Source: Puffinus mauretanicus (lineage: Eukaryota > Chordata > Aves > Procellariiformes > Procellariidae). Taken from it: a stretch of 64,000 bases of DNA. Below are positions 47,931 through 60,479 of the stretch, in pieces. The notes beneath the pieces were generated by a model that saw only the letters and a program-made list of their open reading frames with translations, was not told the DNA's origin and searched no databases. Each line of letters opens with the position of its first letter. Within the stretch, counting starts at the first letter, position 1. The stretch covers positions 6,527,001 through 6,591,000 of the forward strand of contig JAJKFH010000102.1 in assembly GCA_023333565.1 (NCBI GenBank), read 5' to 3'. The position numbers and the translations under genes are program-made.

Positions 47931-48421
47931 TGAGAAAGAGAAGCCAGAAGAAAGATCTTTAGCTCTTCATTAGTATTTTTAATGAGAAGAGGAAAAAGCT
48001 GCTCTTTTTACAAACCACACATTTTAATATTGCCTCCAATAAATGGTGCTTGAAAGCAGAAAGGGTCTGAGGTAGCTGGTGAATGTCAGTAATTCCAGAG
48101 TTGAGACTTTGACTACATCTGCAATACAGCCTCTCCCACTCAGAAAAATACACCCATGCATAGATATATATATGTATTCATATGTAAGGCACAGCACTAC
48201 ATACGATACTTTGTGAGCATGAACTGCATGAGCCTAGCACCTTCCTTTTGACTTTTCTTTCTCGTAGAAGCACCACTAAAATGACTAAAATGTGAGTTTT
48301 GCACTTTTTGTTGGGGAGTCTCTCTCTTTCTGGGGAGAAGCACTTTCCTGGGTGGTTTCAAGACTTGCTGAGTTTTCAAAAGAGCTGACTTCATCTCTCT
48401 GATAATGAGTGGTACATAAGG
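47931..48421. other. Non-coding stretch
   Basis: No gene or repeat recognised. A short AT tract (TAGATATATATATGTAT) lies near 48160. Confidence 0.5.
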
Positions 48422-48512
48422 TTGAATTCTGCCCTCAGCTGTACAGACGCAGCTGCCATTGACTTCAGTGGGAGCTGCATGTACACATTCAAGGGCAGAA
48501 TGTGGACCAGAA
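48422..48512. repeat. Palindromic MITE-like element, two nested arms
   Basis: TTCTGCCCT (48427-48435) pairs with AGGGCAGAA (48492-48500), and GCAGCT (48449-48454) pairs with AGCTGC (48473-48478). TGTACA occurs at matching places on both sides (48440-48445 and 48480-48485). The centre is GCCATTGACTTCAGTGGGAG, the family core. One of the clearest members here. Confidence 0.65.
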
Positions 48513-51500
48513 TTTTTAGGTGCATGTAAATACTGTTGGAGGCTAAACAGAGGTCACATAGAGTTGCTGGCATAGAGCCACGTATGATAAAGTAGACTAT
48601 GTTTTATCTTCCTCAGGATGCTTACTTTTAAAGCCTCTTGTGTTTTTTAGAGATGAGGACATAGAGTCTCTTCAGTTGGTGAATTTTTCTTTAATTATAT
48701 CTAATGTGTTAATTTCTTGCTGTGAACCGTGCTGTAACAGTGTTGTGTGTTGTTGATCAGCTCCTGGATTCCTCTCTAGAAGTGGCTGCATTTTCAGTGA
48801 TGAGACACTATGAAAATTCTGCAACCTGGAAGACGAATATATAATTCTAGCCAATATTTTTGTTAGGTTAAAATATTTGATCTTTTTTAATATGAAGATG
48901 GGATGAGATCAGGAGAAAGAGGAGTATGTACAATTTCACTTTTTTATATTAGAAATGTTTCCATATGACCAGAAGTGCGTTAAGGAAACAATGCTTATGC
49001 TTATGTGGCATGCCACCAAAAGGTATACACCTTTTTTATTGCTTCATGTACGCTGAAAGTATGGAAACTAAATTAAGGTCCGCACTGATGAGCGACTTCA
49101 CATGCTGCAAAGTCCTCCTATGCTACATGCTCAGGTTCTTTTGAAAGAGAGAGTTTGAGACCTGTAGAAGGATCTTTCCTGAGACCTTTGAGATTGTGCT
49201 GAAATGGTTTAAGAATGAATTTTCAATTTGCTTATTTAAGTGTTGTTCAGGTGAGCTTTAGATCACTGTGATTAAGCCTTTTTTAATAAATCTTTAAAAT
49301 GCAAATCAGCTTCTCAAGTTTGTGAACATCTCATGGAAGAATGTGCAAGAGACCTCTACGTATATAGTATACACATGTATGTGAGTGCATATATATATGT
49401 GTGTATATATACACACACTGACGGAGACATGTATTATTTTGGTATTTGTAATATTACTGAAATTATTCTGTGTGAGGCAGAGATCCTGCAAATCTATGAA
49501 AGCTAATCCTGTTGCATGATGGTGTGGTCTAAGGATATGAATCTTCTCACATGTTCATGTTTAAGTTTTTTTAATCCATAAGAAGAATATCTGAAGTGCC
49601 AAAATGTTTAGGTATTCTAATCCAAATGATATGTAAGAGGGATAAGTATTCTTAATTTAAGAAAAGATTATATAGTTGCAATGAACAACAAAACCTCCAA
49701 AGCTAAATCTGTTACTCTTCACAAAAGAATAGTTTTGCTTCCAAAGTACCTCCTGAAGCCACCTGTGATGCTTGCCCAGCCACCTAGAAGAGGCCCCAAA
49801 GATGTATTCCTGACAAAAAGCACTTCCTTGACTATGCTCTCTGATTTATTTTTTTGTGTCTGTTTTCCTTCAGAAAACAATGGCTTACAGGGGAAATTCT
49901 GTTTTCAGATTTTTTTTTTTCCACTTGGCTGAGTGATGAGAGCAAAAATTCCGTACTGGATTGGACTTACTAGGAGCTGCATCTCCAGAAAAGCAGGAGG
50001 CCAATCAGGGTATATATTTGAGTAATTCAAACTGCTGGAGAGAACCATGAAGTGGAAAGGACACTAGCAAAAGTAGCTATAGTGATGCTTTTTTTAGCAA
50101 GCTCAATGGAGAGGGGAATCTAGTTAGTGTCTTACTAGAAATTCTGAACACTAAAGGCTAAGGAGGAATTGCTAGTGATTAAACTTATTTTAAAGTACGG
50201 AGTTTGGGCTTGATTCAGCGATGTACTTTCTGAATCCAGCTATCAGGAATTGCATGTGTTTTCCCTGTCCATACTGTGTGTGAGCTTATGAATGAGGTTT
50301 TGATAGCACACTGCTCCTCAGTGTAAGATAGCATCTTCATCTTCAAAGGGGTTCACTGAAGACTCACTTTTGAATTGTTCCTTCCCAAAAAAAGCCTGCT
50401 CACTACGCAATAGTTGTGAGCTGAAATATAACTCCAGTAGACAATTTAGAGTGAAATTCCCTCTTCCATAACTCGCTTATCTGAATGTCTTGGTTTGCAA
50501 AAGAAAGCTGCTGCTTCTGTTGCTGATCCTGCCACTGTTGTCATGAAAGAGTTTAGTATGTACACTTGAAGCTCACTGCTTCTTTTCTTTTGTCCTATGC
50601 CAAAAGCTCATGTTCAGTGGAAAATACAGCCTGAATGGTGTATCTGAAGAAAACATGTTTATGATAGCAAGTACCACCGGTACAATAACATAAACTTCCA
50701 CTAATGCAAGTGGCAATGCAGTCCTGCAGTATTTGTATTAGTGAGAAGGTAATCAGAGCTATGGTAAGATCCCCTTCGGCTGGATCCATGTGTGATACCA
50801 CCGTGTGGTGCTTACACAGTCCAACAATGATGACTTGGCTTTTTTTTTTTGATCTGGGCAGGGTTGTACTCTGCTGTAAAGCTGTAACTAGCAAGAGTGC
50901 ATGGCTTGGCTTTATGCCATACTATTACTCAGGTATTTTCTCTTAATGGATTCAGAATACAGGAGATGCAGGCTGGATAGATGGGAGGTATTCTTCCTTC
51001 ACTTGTCTCTCTTGCACTTACAATTTACATGTTATAGATCATCATGGCTCAATAAGTATCCAGCTGTAGTTCCGATATGAAAATAGGTTTTCCTCATGAC
51101 AGAAATCAGTGCACTAATTTAGTTTTATTCCACTTTTTGAAACTGTGCTATGATTGGTGTGTCACCCAGATGGATTTATTCAAGCACAGTATGAAAACGG
51201 CCATTACAGAAATAGGCACAGTCTCTCCAGTCACGATGTAAAACCTGACAGAGATAACACTGTAGTGTAATGTAACTACATAAAATCACATTTACTGTTC
51301 TGCATTCAATAAAGTCCTCTTATTTTGGTATTGGAATGAAAACATGATTTACTACTTTGGATGAAAATAAACCCAAAGGTTTTTCCAATGGAAAACATTA
51401 AATATGGAAGATTCAGTGATACTCTATAGGACTTCCAAATTCCAGCATACAAAATTTCTGCAAAGTTCCAAACATATGTTATACTTTTTTTTTTTTTTTT

Positions 51501-52372
51501 TTAAGTAATCATAGAGTGTTTCTGCTGCTATGGGAAGAATTCTTTGAAAACCTTTTGCATACAAAAAACCCCACCACATTGCAGTATACGTTATTGTTTA
51601 TTGATTGCCTCTAGTTTGTTTTACTCTTGTCCTACTTGTGATTATATTCCCAGTTATTGCCATACTTCTTAGTAAGGTAAATTATGTATTTGATTTTAAC
51701 AAGAATTCCTAACACAGAACTACAATAAAGTGTACTACTTACTTGAGACTTTGATTCTAAATTCTTCAAATGAAAATACCTGTGGGTTTTTTTCAATTTT
51801 TTTAATGCCTAGATTTGCTGCACTGTTTTTCAGAACTTAATTTTGAGGAATTTGCTTGTTATGATGGGTTATTTATATGTTTCCTGTGGAAGAAGTATGA
51901 TAGTTAACAAGGGTAGTTGGATCTTTGGAGACAAATTATTCGTGTCATTTGTTGTGCTGTGTAAAATTGCTGCTAAAAGCCTTATTACCAATGCAGCTGA
52001 TAATAGTAGTAGTTAGTTAGAACTTAACATCTGATTTTAATGCAGACTTGTCCCTTAAAACATCTCCTAGAAGAGAGAAGAGTGGACACGCACACACACA
52101 TAGAGGAGAGAATGTGCAAGGTTGTGTGCTTATTCTGTGTTTATTTTATGGGTTTCGGTTATGTTTGCTAAAATTGCCCTTTTAGGTAAGATGAAATACT
52201 GTTTTGTTTTGCAGAGCTAAAACTTGACGGAATTTTTTTTTTTGCCTCGTGTGACTTAAGCAGGAGGAACTAAAGTAAAATTGAAAAATTAATAGGTTCT
52301 AGATTCAAAAGTCAAATAGCTACTTTGAAAATTAAGAGCTGTGGTTGTAATTTTAGCCGTTTGAAACAATTT
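48513..52372. other. Non-coding block
   Basis: No gene supported. A TA/TG-type microsatellite lies at 49358-49419 and T18 at 51485-51502. The frame at 50595-50894 (-) is short and overlaps 50704-50946 (+). A short (CA)n is near 52088-52100. 'ggcttgattcagcgatgtac' at 50208 hints at the edge of an old amniote repeat. Confidence 0.5.
49358..49419. repeat. TA/TG microsatellite with perfect palindrome
   Basis: Alternating purine-pyrimidine tract including a perfect 20-bp palindrome at 49398-49417 (TG repeats, TATATA, CA repeats). Such tracts can extrude cruciforms or form Z-DNA and are slippage-prone. Confidence 0.85.
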
Positions 52373-52900
52373 TCATACAGACCAGAAGCAAGCCAAATTA
52401 TTGTTTCTTTGTGTGGGTAATCTTTTGGTACAAAAATTGTGACAGATTTTACCAAGAGTGGTACTAAAGTAGTTACTGCCTTTAACGTTTGGTGTATACC
52501 CTGTTGATACATAAATATGGCCTGAATTTGAAAGTATCGCTTTGGCCGTAGTGAGCTGATAAACCAGCTGCACGTCTATATCACTCATTGCTTTCCAATA
52601 TGGTCGCTGACGTGATGCTAGCGGTGGGATAATGCTCATATCCAGGCTTGTTTTCTGACTTACTTTCCTTTTTGTGTCTTCTTTCCCACAGCGTAACTCT
52701 TGTAGGCATATTTTGGCAACCTTGGTTTGTGCTTCTTGGAAAGCTGCTGCATCTCTCTGCCTGTCCTTTTTCAGGCAACACCACCATTGCTGTTTTATGA
52801 CTCTATGGGGTTTTAATGTTTGAAAACCAACAACATGGCCTCGTCTAAATCGAATTAGCCCAGCTGTAGTCTGTTCTGGCTGCTGATCTGAAAGCTGAAG
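52373..52900 (-). other. Longest open frame found, unrecognised
   Basis: On the minus strand one frame is open from just after a TGA (52901-52903) to a stop ending at 52373, 175 codons. An internal ATG is at 52639. A strong donor-like AAA|GTAAGT lies at 52664/52663, and a modest acceptor-like CTTTCAG ends at 52888, bounding a possible 224-bp exon. The putative exon has a basic, amphipathic stretch (KKDRQRDAAAFQEAQTKVAK). I recognise no domain. By a rough estimate, a frame this long is expected about once by chance in this window. A plus-strand acceptor-like tract ending at 52691 competes. Confidence 0.15.
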
Positions 52901-52903
52901 TCA

Positions 52904-55256
52904 TTCAGTCTGAGATTCCCAGCCAGCAGCACAATACATTGTACTGTTTCAGTAGTAATGAAATTCCCCTACAGTATATACTGATGCTTGTTTTTGATAG
53001 GGAATATGTCTGATGTTCAGAGTTATATTAACAAAATATTTGAAGGCCAGGGAGATTGCTTTTGTGATGAAGTTCTTCTCTGATGTTGTTATCATTAAAG
53101 CTGGCTGAAAACGTTCCGTTTAAAACTGGTTTTGGAAAGCTGAGTTCTGAGAAATTTATGTAGGATTTACTTTGCAGTTTCAGCTGAAAACAGAAAAATC
53201 TTTGTATGTGAATGCTGCTGTGGTGCCTCATGGGTATTTTAGGTCAGCTGCACCCTGCAGATCTCTGTGTTCAGCGCCCTGGCTTTCCTGTGCATCCCAG
53301 AGTGCCCAAAGTCACTTACTGCTGTAGTCCCAGCAAAAAGAGGGATTGCGAACGTTTGAGGAGATGTCATCTCTGTGCTGTCAGCTCTGTGCCACTTTTC
53401 TCACTGTAGTATCTAAATTTCTTGCAGCAGCACGTTCATTACCGTGGCTAACGCCTATTACAGTCTTCCTTCTCTCTCTTTCTGTTTCATCCGAGAGAAA
53501 ATTGTCTGTCCCGTGCAAGTCTTCACATCATTTTCAAGTGGGGCTTCTTTTGTTGTTTTAAATATGCAAACTGGTGCGTAGCATTAGGAAAAGCAGGTTG
53601 AAGAAGTTCATCCGTCAGATACAATGGGAAGTGATGAGGTTTCTCACAGACCCTTATACCAATGAGAGCTGCTGCCACATTTTTGACCAGCTCCTGCAAA
53701 AACTCTGCCTCCTGCTGTACCATTACCATGATGGCATAAAAGCCTGCAGCGCCTAAGTGGAGCGATTCACTGTGATTTTGGAACTTTAGATGATATTTTG
53801 AATATGCTGAAAACATGCAGTCCGTGCAGTGTCCTGAAAATAAGGACCTTGTTCTTCTATCTGAAGTACTGTGGAAGCCCGTGTAGATGAGTCAGAACAT
53901 GCTGTTACACGTATGAATTAGCAATGCTGTGGAAGTGTGCTGCAACTTGCTGTACCGGAGGACTTCTTATCGAGAGGAGTGTGGGGGTGTTGCACACTTG
54001 AAGTGCAGTGAAGCATTTCTGAATGGTGATATTCTTTGTTTGCAACCTAAAACAGCCAGGTTTTTTTTTGGAGGGGAGGTTTATGGATTTCATTAGTGGG
54101 GAAAAAGGCGAGGGAACTTTTTCACATAACTAGAATAATGTTTTTGCTTCATTGCCTTACTCTGCAATGTTACATGTTTTAATGCACTTAAAAAGCAACT
54201 TTGAAGCTATGTTTGAAAAGTGATAAATGGAATTTGTCTAACAAAAGTAACCAACATTGATGCAAAAAATGAAAAAACGATGTCTTCACTGCAACTCCAG
54301 GCTGCATTTCAGGCTCACTGAAGTTAGCCGGAATACTGGATTGTGTCCCAGCACTTACCCTGCTCGTTACTTACCAGGACTTTTCAGGGACCCGAATAGT
54401 CTTTCTGTATATCATAAAGTTGGCACACTGAGCAGTCCAGCGCTGTCTGGCCCCTCTTCTGGTGCCAGGGTTAAGTGCAAGCACAGAGATCAGACTGCCT
54501 TTTTCTTGTTTCTTCCTTTTCTACAACATCTTATTCTCTTGCCAGATTCTGTATAGAGATGCTAACCAGGCTTGCGGTGTCATCTGAAGATTTCACAAAA
54601 TCGGATGCCACCGCTGCATACTTGGCCCTGGCAGATGATGAAACTCCTTGCAGGCAGATGCTCAGAAGACACAGGGACCTAAAGTACAACGTTTTCCCCC
54701 TGGAAGGAACTGTGGCTGCGCCTTTCCACCTTTGGAAACCATTCCTCCTCTTGCTTTGCTGTCTCCCTGCTGTCAATCCAGAGAGTGTCTCAAACTTCAT
54801 TTGCGCTCATTTCACACAGAGTTTGCTTATCAGTCTGAAAGGCGACTGTCTGATCTTTCCTTTTGCATGCTTTCACTTTTAAGATCTTCCCTTTCTTATG
54901 TAAAAAAGGCAATTAGAGTCGTATCTGTTTATTTTAAACAAAATGGCTGTTAATTAGCGTGATCAAAAACCCTGCCATTGTAGACTATGGGTTTCACTTT
55001 GTAGTTGCACTAAATTGCGTACAGTTTGGTGCCAGCTGACATGATAGCAACACAAAGTCTAGCTTTTTTTAACTTAATGAACAAACAGATTTATGAGGCT
55101 TTGTTATCTTCTGGTTTAGATCTATAGGTTCTGAATGCATTATTTAGAGTTCTTGTTTCTTAATGACTAATGTCATGTTGTTACTTATTAAGAGTGCTTT
55201 AACTTGCTGAAGAAGTTTCCCTCTCTTTTGTATCCCCTTTTTTCCCATTTTCCTTC
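52904..55256. other. Non-coding or unassigned stretch rich in open frames
   Basis: Holds several medium frames on both strands: 53523-53816 (-, 97 codons), 53574-53756 (+), 54475-54882 (+, 135 codons), 54531-54800 (-) and 54648-54953 (+). They overlap one another, so at most one per site could be real. None shows a domain I can name, and no exon chain can be built. No repeat family recognised. Confidence 0.35.
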
Positions 55257-55274
55257 TTTTTTTTTTTTTTTTTT
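55257..55274. repeat. Poly-T tract (T18)
   Basis: A run of 18 T. No AATAAA lies at the right distance on the minus strand, so a retrocopy tail is not supported. Confidence 0.9.
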
Positions 55275-57545
55275 GATGGCTTAATTAAACAGTACATCTG
55301 TGGTACACAAAACAGTCGAGATGCACTTCTCTAGTCGCGTTCAGATGTTTCAGCACTAACTCTCTAATGCTGTTGTCGTCGTGAGGAGACTGGATATTCT
55401 CTCATCCCTTAAAATGAGCAAAAGGGCAGTTCCTTACTTTTTTCATTGCCTCCATTACTGCCTGCTATTCATTCATAATGTCTGGAAAAAAGATGTCCAC
55501 AATAATCCATCGGTGCAGTCTTGCTTTGTTTTGGAAAGAAAAAGATTAAGAATATTGGTGGTAAAGCTGTGATAGCTTGACTCCCATCCATCTCAACTCA
55601 CGCGTGCAGACCTGCCATCTTAATGTGAATGACAGTGTGTCCTTCTAAATGAAAAAACATTTTAAAAAATAAGAGACATTTTAACTAATAAGTGAAAATT
55701 CTGGGTGCCTTCTTTTTTATTACTGTGACTATTATTTTCGGAGGGAAGGTGCTCATTTCAGAAATCTTAAAGGTCTGGTTTTTGTATTCGGTGTGGTAAC
55801 TTCTAATTGCCATTGAAACAGCGACTAGAACTAGTGAAAATGTAGAGCTGGGCATTGAACAGAAGATCATCTACTCTTGTCACCACTGGAGAGCTGGGAA
55901 CTGCAGTGTAGTGTCCAGAATTTACTTCCTTTTGAACGCATGTATCCCCATCGCTGAAGTTTCCCGTGTCCTTAGCTAGCCATTTTGATGTTAACGTTTT
56001 CTGTATGCTGATACAAGGCCTAATTGACCCAATATTTCTAAAAGTAGCTGATTATTCAGGTATGTCATTATTTCTCTGCCTTTTTATCTGTTGGTCATTA
56101 TTGAAGGATTCAAGTGAAATCCTTATTTGCATAGAGAAAATCAAAATTGAAGTCAAGTCATAAGCAAAGTCAGTGAGCTGGCATAAATTTGATTAAAAGA
56201 AGGTGTGATCAGACCATTTTACGGGTTTTGCTTTCATTTAAAAGTTTGCATTGAGTGTAATTCTTGGTTATAATTCTCCAAGTACGTGTTTAATTTAAAT
56301 ACATGAGACAATTAGTACTTTTTCACGTGGTTATATTTCAGTATTAAACCCTACACAATTTCATATAAAAATACTGAAGAAAATGTACTTGCTATTATGG
56401 AAGATTAAGGTAATAATACTCTGTTTGTTCCATGGAATAAACAGTCTGTGTAGACTCAAGGCAAGGGAAAAAAAAAAACCGAAAAGGCCAGAGAAAGTGA
56501 ATATGAAAACAAATTGAAAGTACTATAAGTTTTAGCAATGCTCTGATAAATTCACATTTTTGTAACTGTTGCACTTGTAATTTCCAAATTAAAGAGAAAT
56601 GAAAGAATTTGAAATTTCGAGTGGAGAAGCATTTTTAGAAAGTTTTTTGGTTTGATCTGTCATAACATTGTATTGAAATAAAATAAAGGGTTCCTTTTCT
56701 GTTTTAACACCATAAAATAAAGAAGAACCATCAGGTAAAAGAGATTTTCTGATGATAATTTGTCTTTATATATCAAATAGAGCCTTTTAGGACTAATGAT
56801 TAAAATGGAAAATTTTCAACCTTATCAAGCGGTCTTTTCTAGGTTTTTCAAAATGAAATATCATAAAAACTGGTGTATTTATTGAAAATGTTCGATATAG
56901 ATGAAACAGCAATTTACAGTGAAAGTATTATTTGCAAGTGTTTTGAGTAGATCTGGTTTTTTAATAGTGAACAGAAGAATAGGAAATGGAATAAATAATT
57001 CTGGAGAGAATGGAAGTCAAGCACTGTGGTCCATTTCATCCTTAATTCAAGAACAAGGAATTGGTCAATGAAAAAAACAAGGAAGAAATTTTGATAAAAT
57101 AAGCTTATTAGGCACTAACTGCAAATAACTTGTGGATCTTATTAATAAAACTAAATTTATTTTCATAAAAGTGAAAGTTAACAAATCAAGCTTTTACATG
57201 AATTATTGAAGTCTGAAAATAAATGAGATGTGCTTTCTGTCTCTTTATTTTCTCTTTTTTGCCTCAAAACATGAAGTACTTAGTCAGGAGATGGTTTATG
57301 AGAGAAGTCTCTTACGGCAAGTTATTTCGTAATTGTTCAGTTCCAGGAATTTTTCATCTTGTGATGAAATGGCTGATATCAGCAGTTGTTCTTCATATTG
57401 GCTAACTGGAATATTCTATTATTACAAATCGTATAGGGGTATAAAAATTTATGCAAGTGCTATTTTTCATGTGCTAGTTAATTTACATATATTTTACGTT
57501 TAATTAACATATATAATATTTTTTCTGTAGATGTAATAGAAATGG
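55275..57545. other. AT-rich non-coding block
   Basis: No gene and no named repeat. 56200-57545 is very AT-rich with many TAAT/TTAAT words (for example GTTAATTTACAT and TTTAATTAACATAT near 57480-57510) and few CpGs. It could be regulatory or simply old decayed DNA. Confidence 0.45.
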
Positions 57546-57662
57546 GGCTTTGATCCTTCCGAGTCCTTCAGCAGATGCTTAACCTTAAGCACATAAATAA
57601 TCCCATTGTTTTCAGTGTCTTTAATCTGTGCCCTTAAGTGCTTTGTTGGATTGTGGCCTAGT
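57546..57662. repeat. Palindromic MITE-like amniote repeat
   Basis: The left arm 'tgatccttccgagtccttcagcagatgcttaaccttaagcaca' and right arm 'gtgcccttaagtgctttgttggattgtggcc' are partly inverted, around 'aatcccattgttttcagtg'. This matches the family with 'cttaactttaagcacatgagtaatcccattgacttcaatgg' and 'cttaagtgctttgctggatcggggcc'. Same family as the copy at 7.2 kb. Confidence 0.65.
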
Positions 57663-59539
57663 ATAATTATATGTTTGCAATAACAGTTGCTTATTAAAAG
57701 CAGTTGTTAGATCTCAAAAATAATATAAAAGAAATAACATGAAAAAATATGTATCAAACAGTATTGCAAAAATACATAAAAATTGTTTCAGAATTCTTAC
57801 TTGCTTGTCATTGCCCATCACATTGCAGATTCTGCTTTTTGAAATGCTCCTTTAATTTATGAGGTCAAGACCAAAGCATATTAAGTAATATCCCACAGAT
57901 ATTTATGTAAAAATTCAGGATATTTTTATAAAGTTTTATTTGTTATTAATACTGAATTTTATAACAAAGGTGAGATTTTATTAACCGGTTTTCTTACATA
58001 TCATTCTAAAGTGCTTACAAGGACGATCACTAGCTGTTAGCTCCTACAGGACTTTGCTTCTCTCCTTAGTAAGAACAACTGAGTAAAAGTAGTGTTCATA
58101 TGTTAGAAATACTGGTCTCTGTTTCCAGCGTTTCATCTCTTTATGTAGTTAGTGCCTTTCACATTTCCTCGCTCTTTTTGTGCCTGGATCTGTTCTGTAA
58201 TGTCCCATACTATGTCAAGCCTGTTTTATTTCCTTTAGCCCAAAGCAAAGATTAAAGACCTAAGGTTAAATATTGTATTATACTGTGGTAAAATATTCTG
58301 GTGGGATGTGGGTGATGTTGTCCGCCTGACTGCTACCCACCTGCATTTCACAGTGCCTCGATTTCTAGCTTATAAATCCTCTGAAATTTGGGGTTGATAT
58401 TAACAGAGATACATGAGGTTTCCACTTACAAATTTAAGAAAGCCCTTGCATGGGTAAAACACTGGTCTTACCATGCAGTGCTTGTGCCTGCAGCTCTGTA
58501 CTGATACCTCCCCTCTCCATAAATTAATTTACTGCTTCCCTGATCTACCTGGTCCTCTGAAATATTTGTTCAGTTTATTTTTCTGTAGAAGCTCAGGAAA
58601 GACCACAATAGTAGTAATTTAAAGGTAATTTTCCTTGGCCTTTTGTGTTTCTGAGTCAGAGCTTACGTATATTTTACAATGAATTGTCCTTTCAACTCTT
58701 CCAGCACAAGCATCTTCCCTGGACTGCCAGCCAAATTTTTTGAGTGCATTTTCCCCTAATGGGAGCTGAGTAAGCGAGCGCAAGCATACAGCGGCATTTA
58801 AAGGGTAAAAGAAATGTGAAATGGTCTGTAAATATCACTGTTGCCTGTGATAGAAATGAGGGCATGCCTATCCTAAGTTAGAATATCCAGCAGTATTTAG
58901 TGACTATAATACTTACCGGAATAAATTCAAAGTAAATTTATTTGTTTACATATAATGGAGGTTCTCCTGTGGGCGCAATGGGGCATATGCATACTCTTTG
59001 CATAGGAGCGTATAGCCTGCTGTGCCACTCTCTGATTTCATGTACATATTGTAGGATGCGTCACACAGAGCTCCCAACTAGATGGCCTTGCCTGAAGATG
59101 CTGTGTATGTGAAGTAGTGCTGTTTGGAAAAGGTGAAAATACAGCAAAAGATCGCAAGAAAACCAGAATCCCTTCTGGTTGAAGTGGCAGAGTAGTTCCC
59201 TTGGGAAGTAACAATTTCCCCCCAGAAATTAGTTCATTAGTGTGTATTGCTATTCATGCAGGAAGGTGTGTGATATCCTGCGGCTGTATGTATTTGAGTA
59301 GAAAATGTCACCTCATATCAGATTTGCAATACTCCCAGCCCGTACTGGCCCAGGGCATATAATCTCTTGAGATCTTCCGTAATGCACAGTGACTGCATCA
59401 CTACAGCTGAATCAAAACTTCATCGTGTTCAAGGAGAGGATGATGGTTGCCACCTTATGCAGCTCAGATAAATGACAAGTTTGGGGAAGGTCACAGCTCG
59501 GTATGTAAAGTCTTCCACATCTCACAAGAAAAAGAAAAA
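57663..59539. other. Non-coding stretch
   Basis: AT-rich at first, more balanced later. No gene or named repeat supported. Confidence 0.5.
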
Positions 59540-60145
59540 TCCCACATCCTGCTTGGCGCCTCCCCCCCCATCTCTTTGCTTACACAGGTGGAAATGTCGG
59601 GATGAAATGGGCACTCGGCAGAGTGAGCGTGAGCGTGCGGCCGTTGTATTTTGATGTGGCTCTTAAATTGCCCTTCATTGTCAGAAGCTGTTAGGCTGAG
59701 GAGTGAAATATGCTCCATGAGTGGCGGTAGGAATTGGTAATTATCTTTAATTCTCTACAGGGGCATGCGGAGGTGGGGCGTTTGCCGTGTGTCGGTCGGA
59801 GCTGACGCATAGGGAATAGGGGCGAGGGCTGCCTGTGACGCCAGAGTGCGTAGGGGGCAAAATGGGTTGATGTCGTCCCCTTTCTCGGCAGCCCCTGTGT
59901 GCAGGGAGTGCCGTGGGGAGGTCGAGGGGCAGCTGGGGGGGAGCTCTTTGCTGGGGCTCCCACCCTGCCTTCAGCCCCATTGCAGGGGGAGCTTTGGGGT
60001 TGTACAGAGGAAGGGCGGCACGCACAAAGGTGGGAGCATCCCTGACTTTTTTAGCAGGTCTGATCAGCCTTTCGCCATCCCAAGCCCTCTAAGAAAGCAG
60101 CCTTCTCACCCCAGGAAAAGGCAGAAGGGTGAGGGAGATGCGTGC
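59540..60145. promoter_or_regulatory. GC-rich patch with scattered CpGs
   Basis: GC-rich over about 600 bp with moderate CpG content, most dense at about 59600-59880, and a G-quadruplex candidate at 59915-59941. Overlapping frames on both strands (up to 100 codons) are Pro/Gly/Arg-rich in the manner of translated GC-rich DNA. It could be a weak promoter or a decayed CpG island. Confidence 0.25.
59915..59941 (+). other. G-quadruplex candidate
   Basis: G4 (59915-59918), G4 (59926-59929) and G7 (59935-59941) with 7- and 5-base loops. The G7 can supply two tracts. Sequence potential only. Confidence 0.4.
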
Positions 60146-60479
60146 TGAAGCTGGGTGGGATGATCGGAGCCGTGGGCAATCTGCACTAGGAATTGCTCTC
60201 AGCCACGGTTAAATGCATTTGCAATGATACAAGGAAGTTTTTGCAGTCACCAGCCCTCCAGTTGAAGCAAGACTGAGAAATGTAACACACCATGCCCTAA
60301 TCCACTTAATATGGTCTCTGTCCATAGCTACCCACTTGCTGTCTTACAGTAAAGCTGTTCGGTTTCTCCATGTCCAAGCAGAAAAGAAAGATTAAGTATG
60401 CCGCTGCGCCGCATAGTTTCTGGCAGAACTTCTTTTCTGCTACATGGACTGTAAGATGCGCTTTGTTTTATTTTCTCCC
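60146..60479. other. Non-coding stretch
   Basis: No gene, repeat or clear motif is seen. Confidence 0.45.

Noticed and set aside
55257..55274. Poly-T18 as the tail of a minus-strand retrocopy
   Set aside because: No AATAAA or ATTAAA at the right distance and no gene-like sequence upstream on the minus strand.
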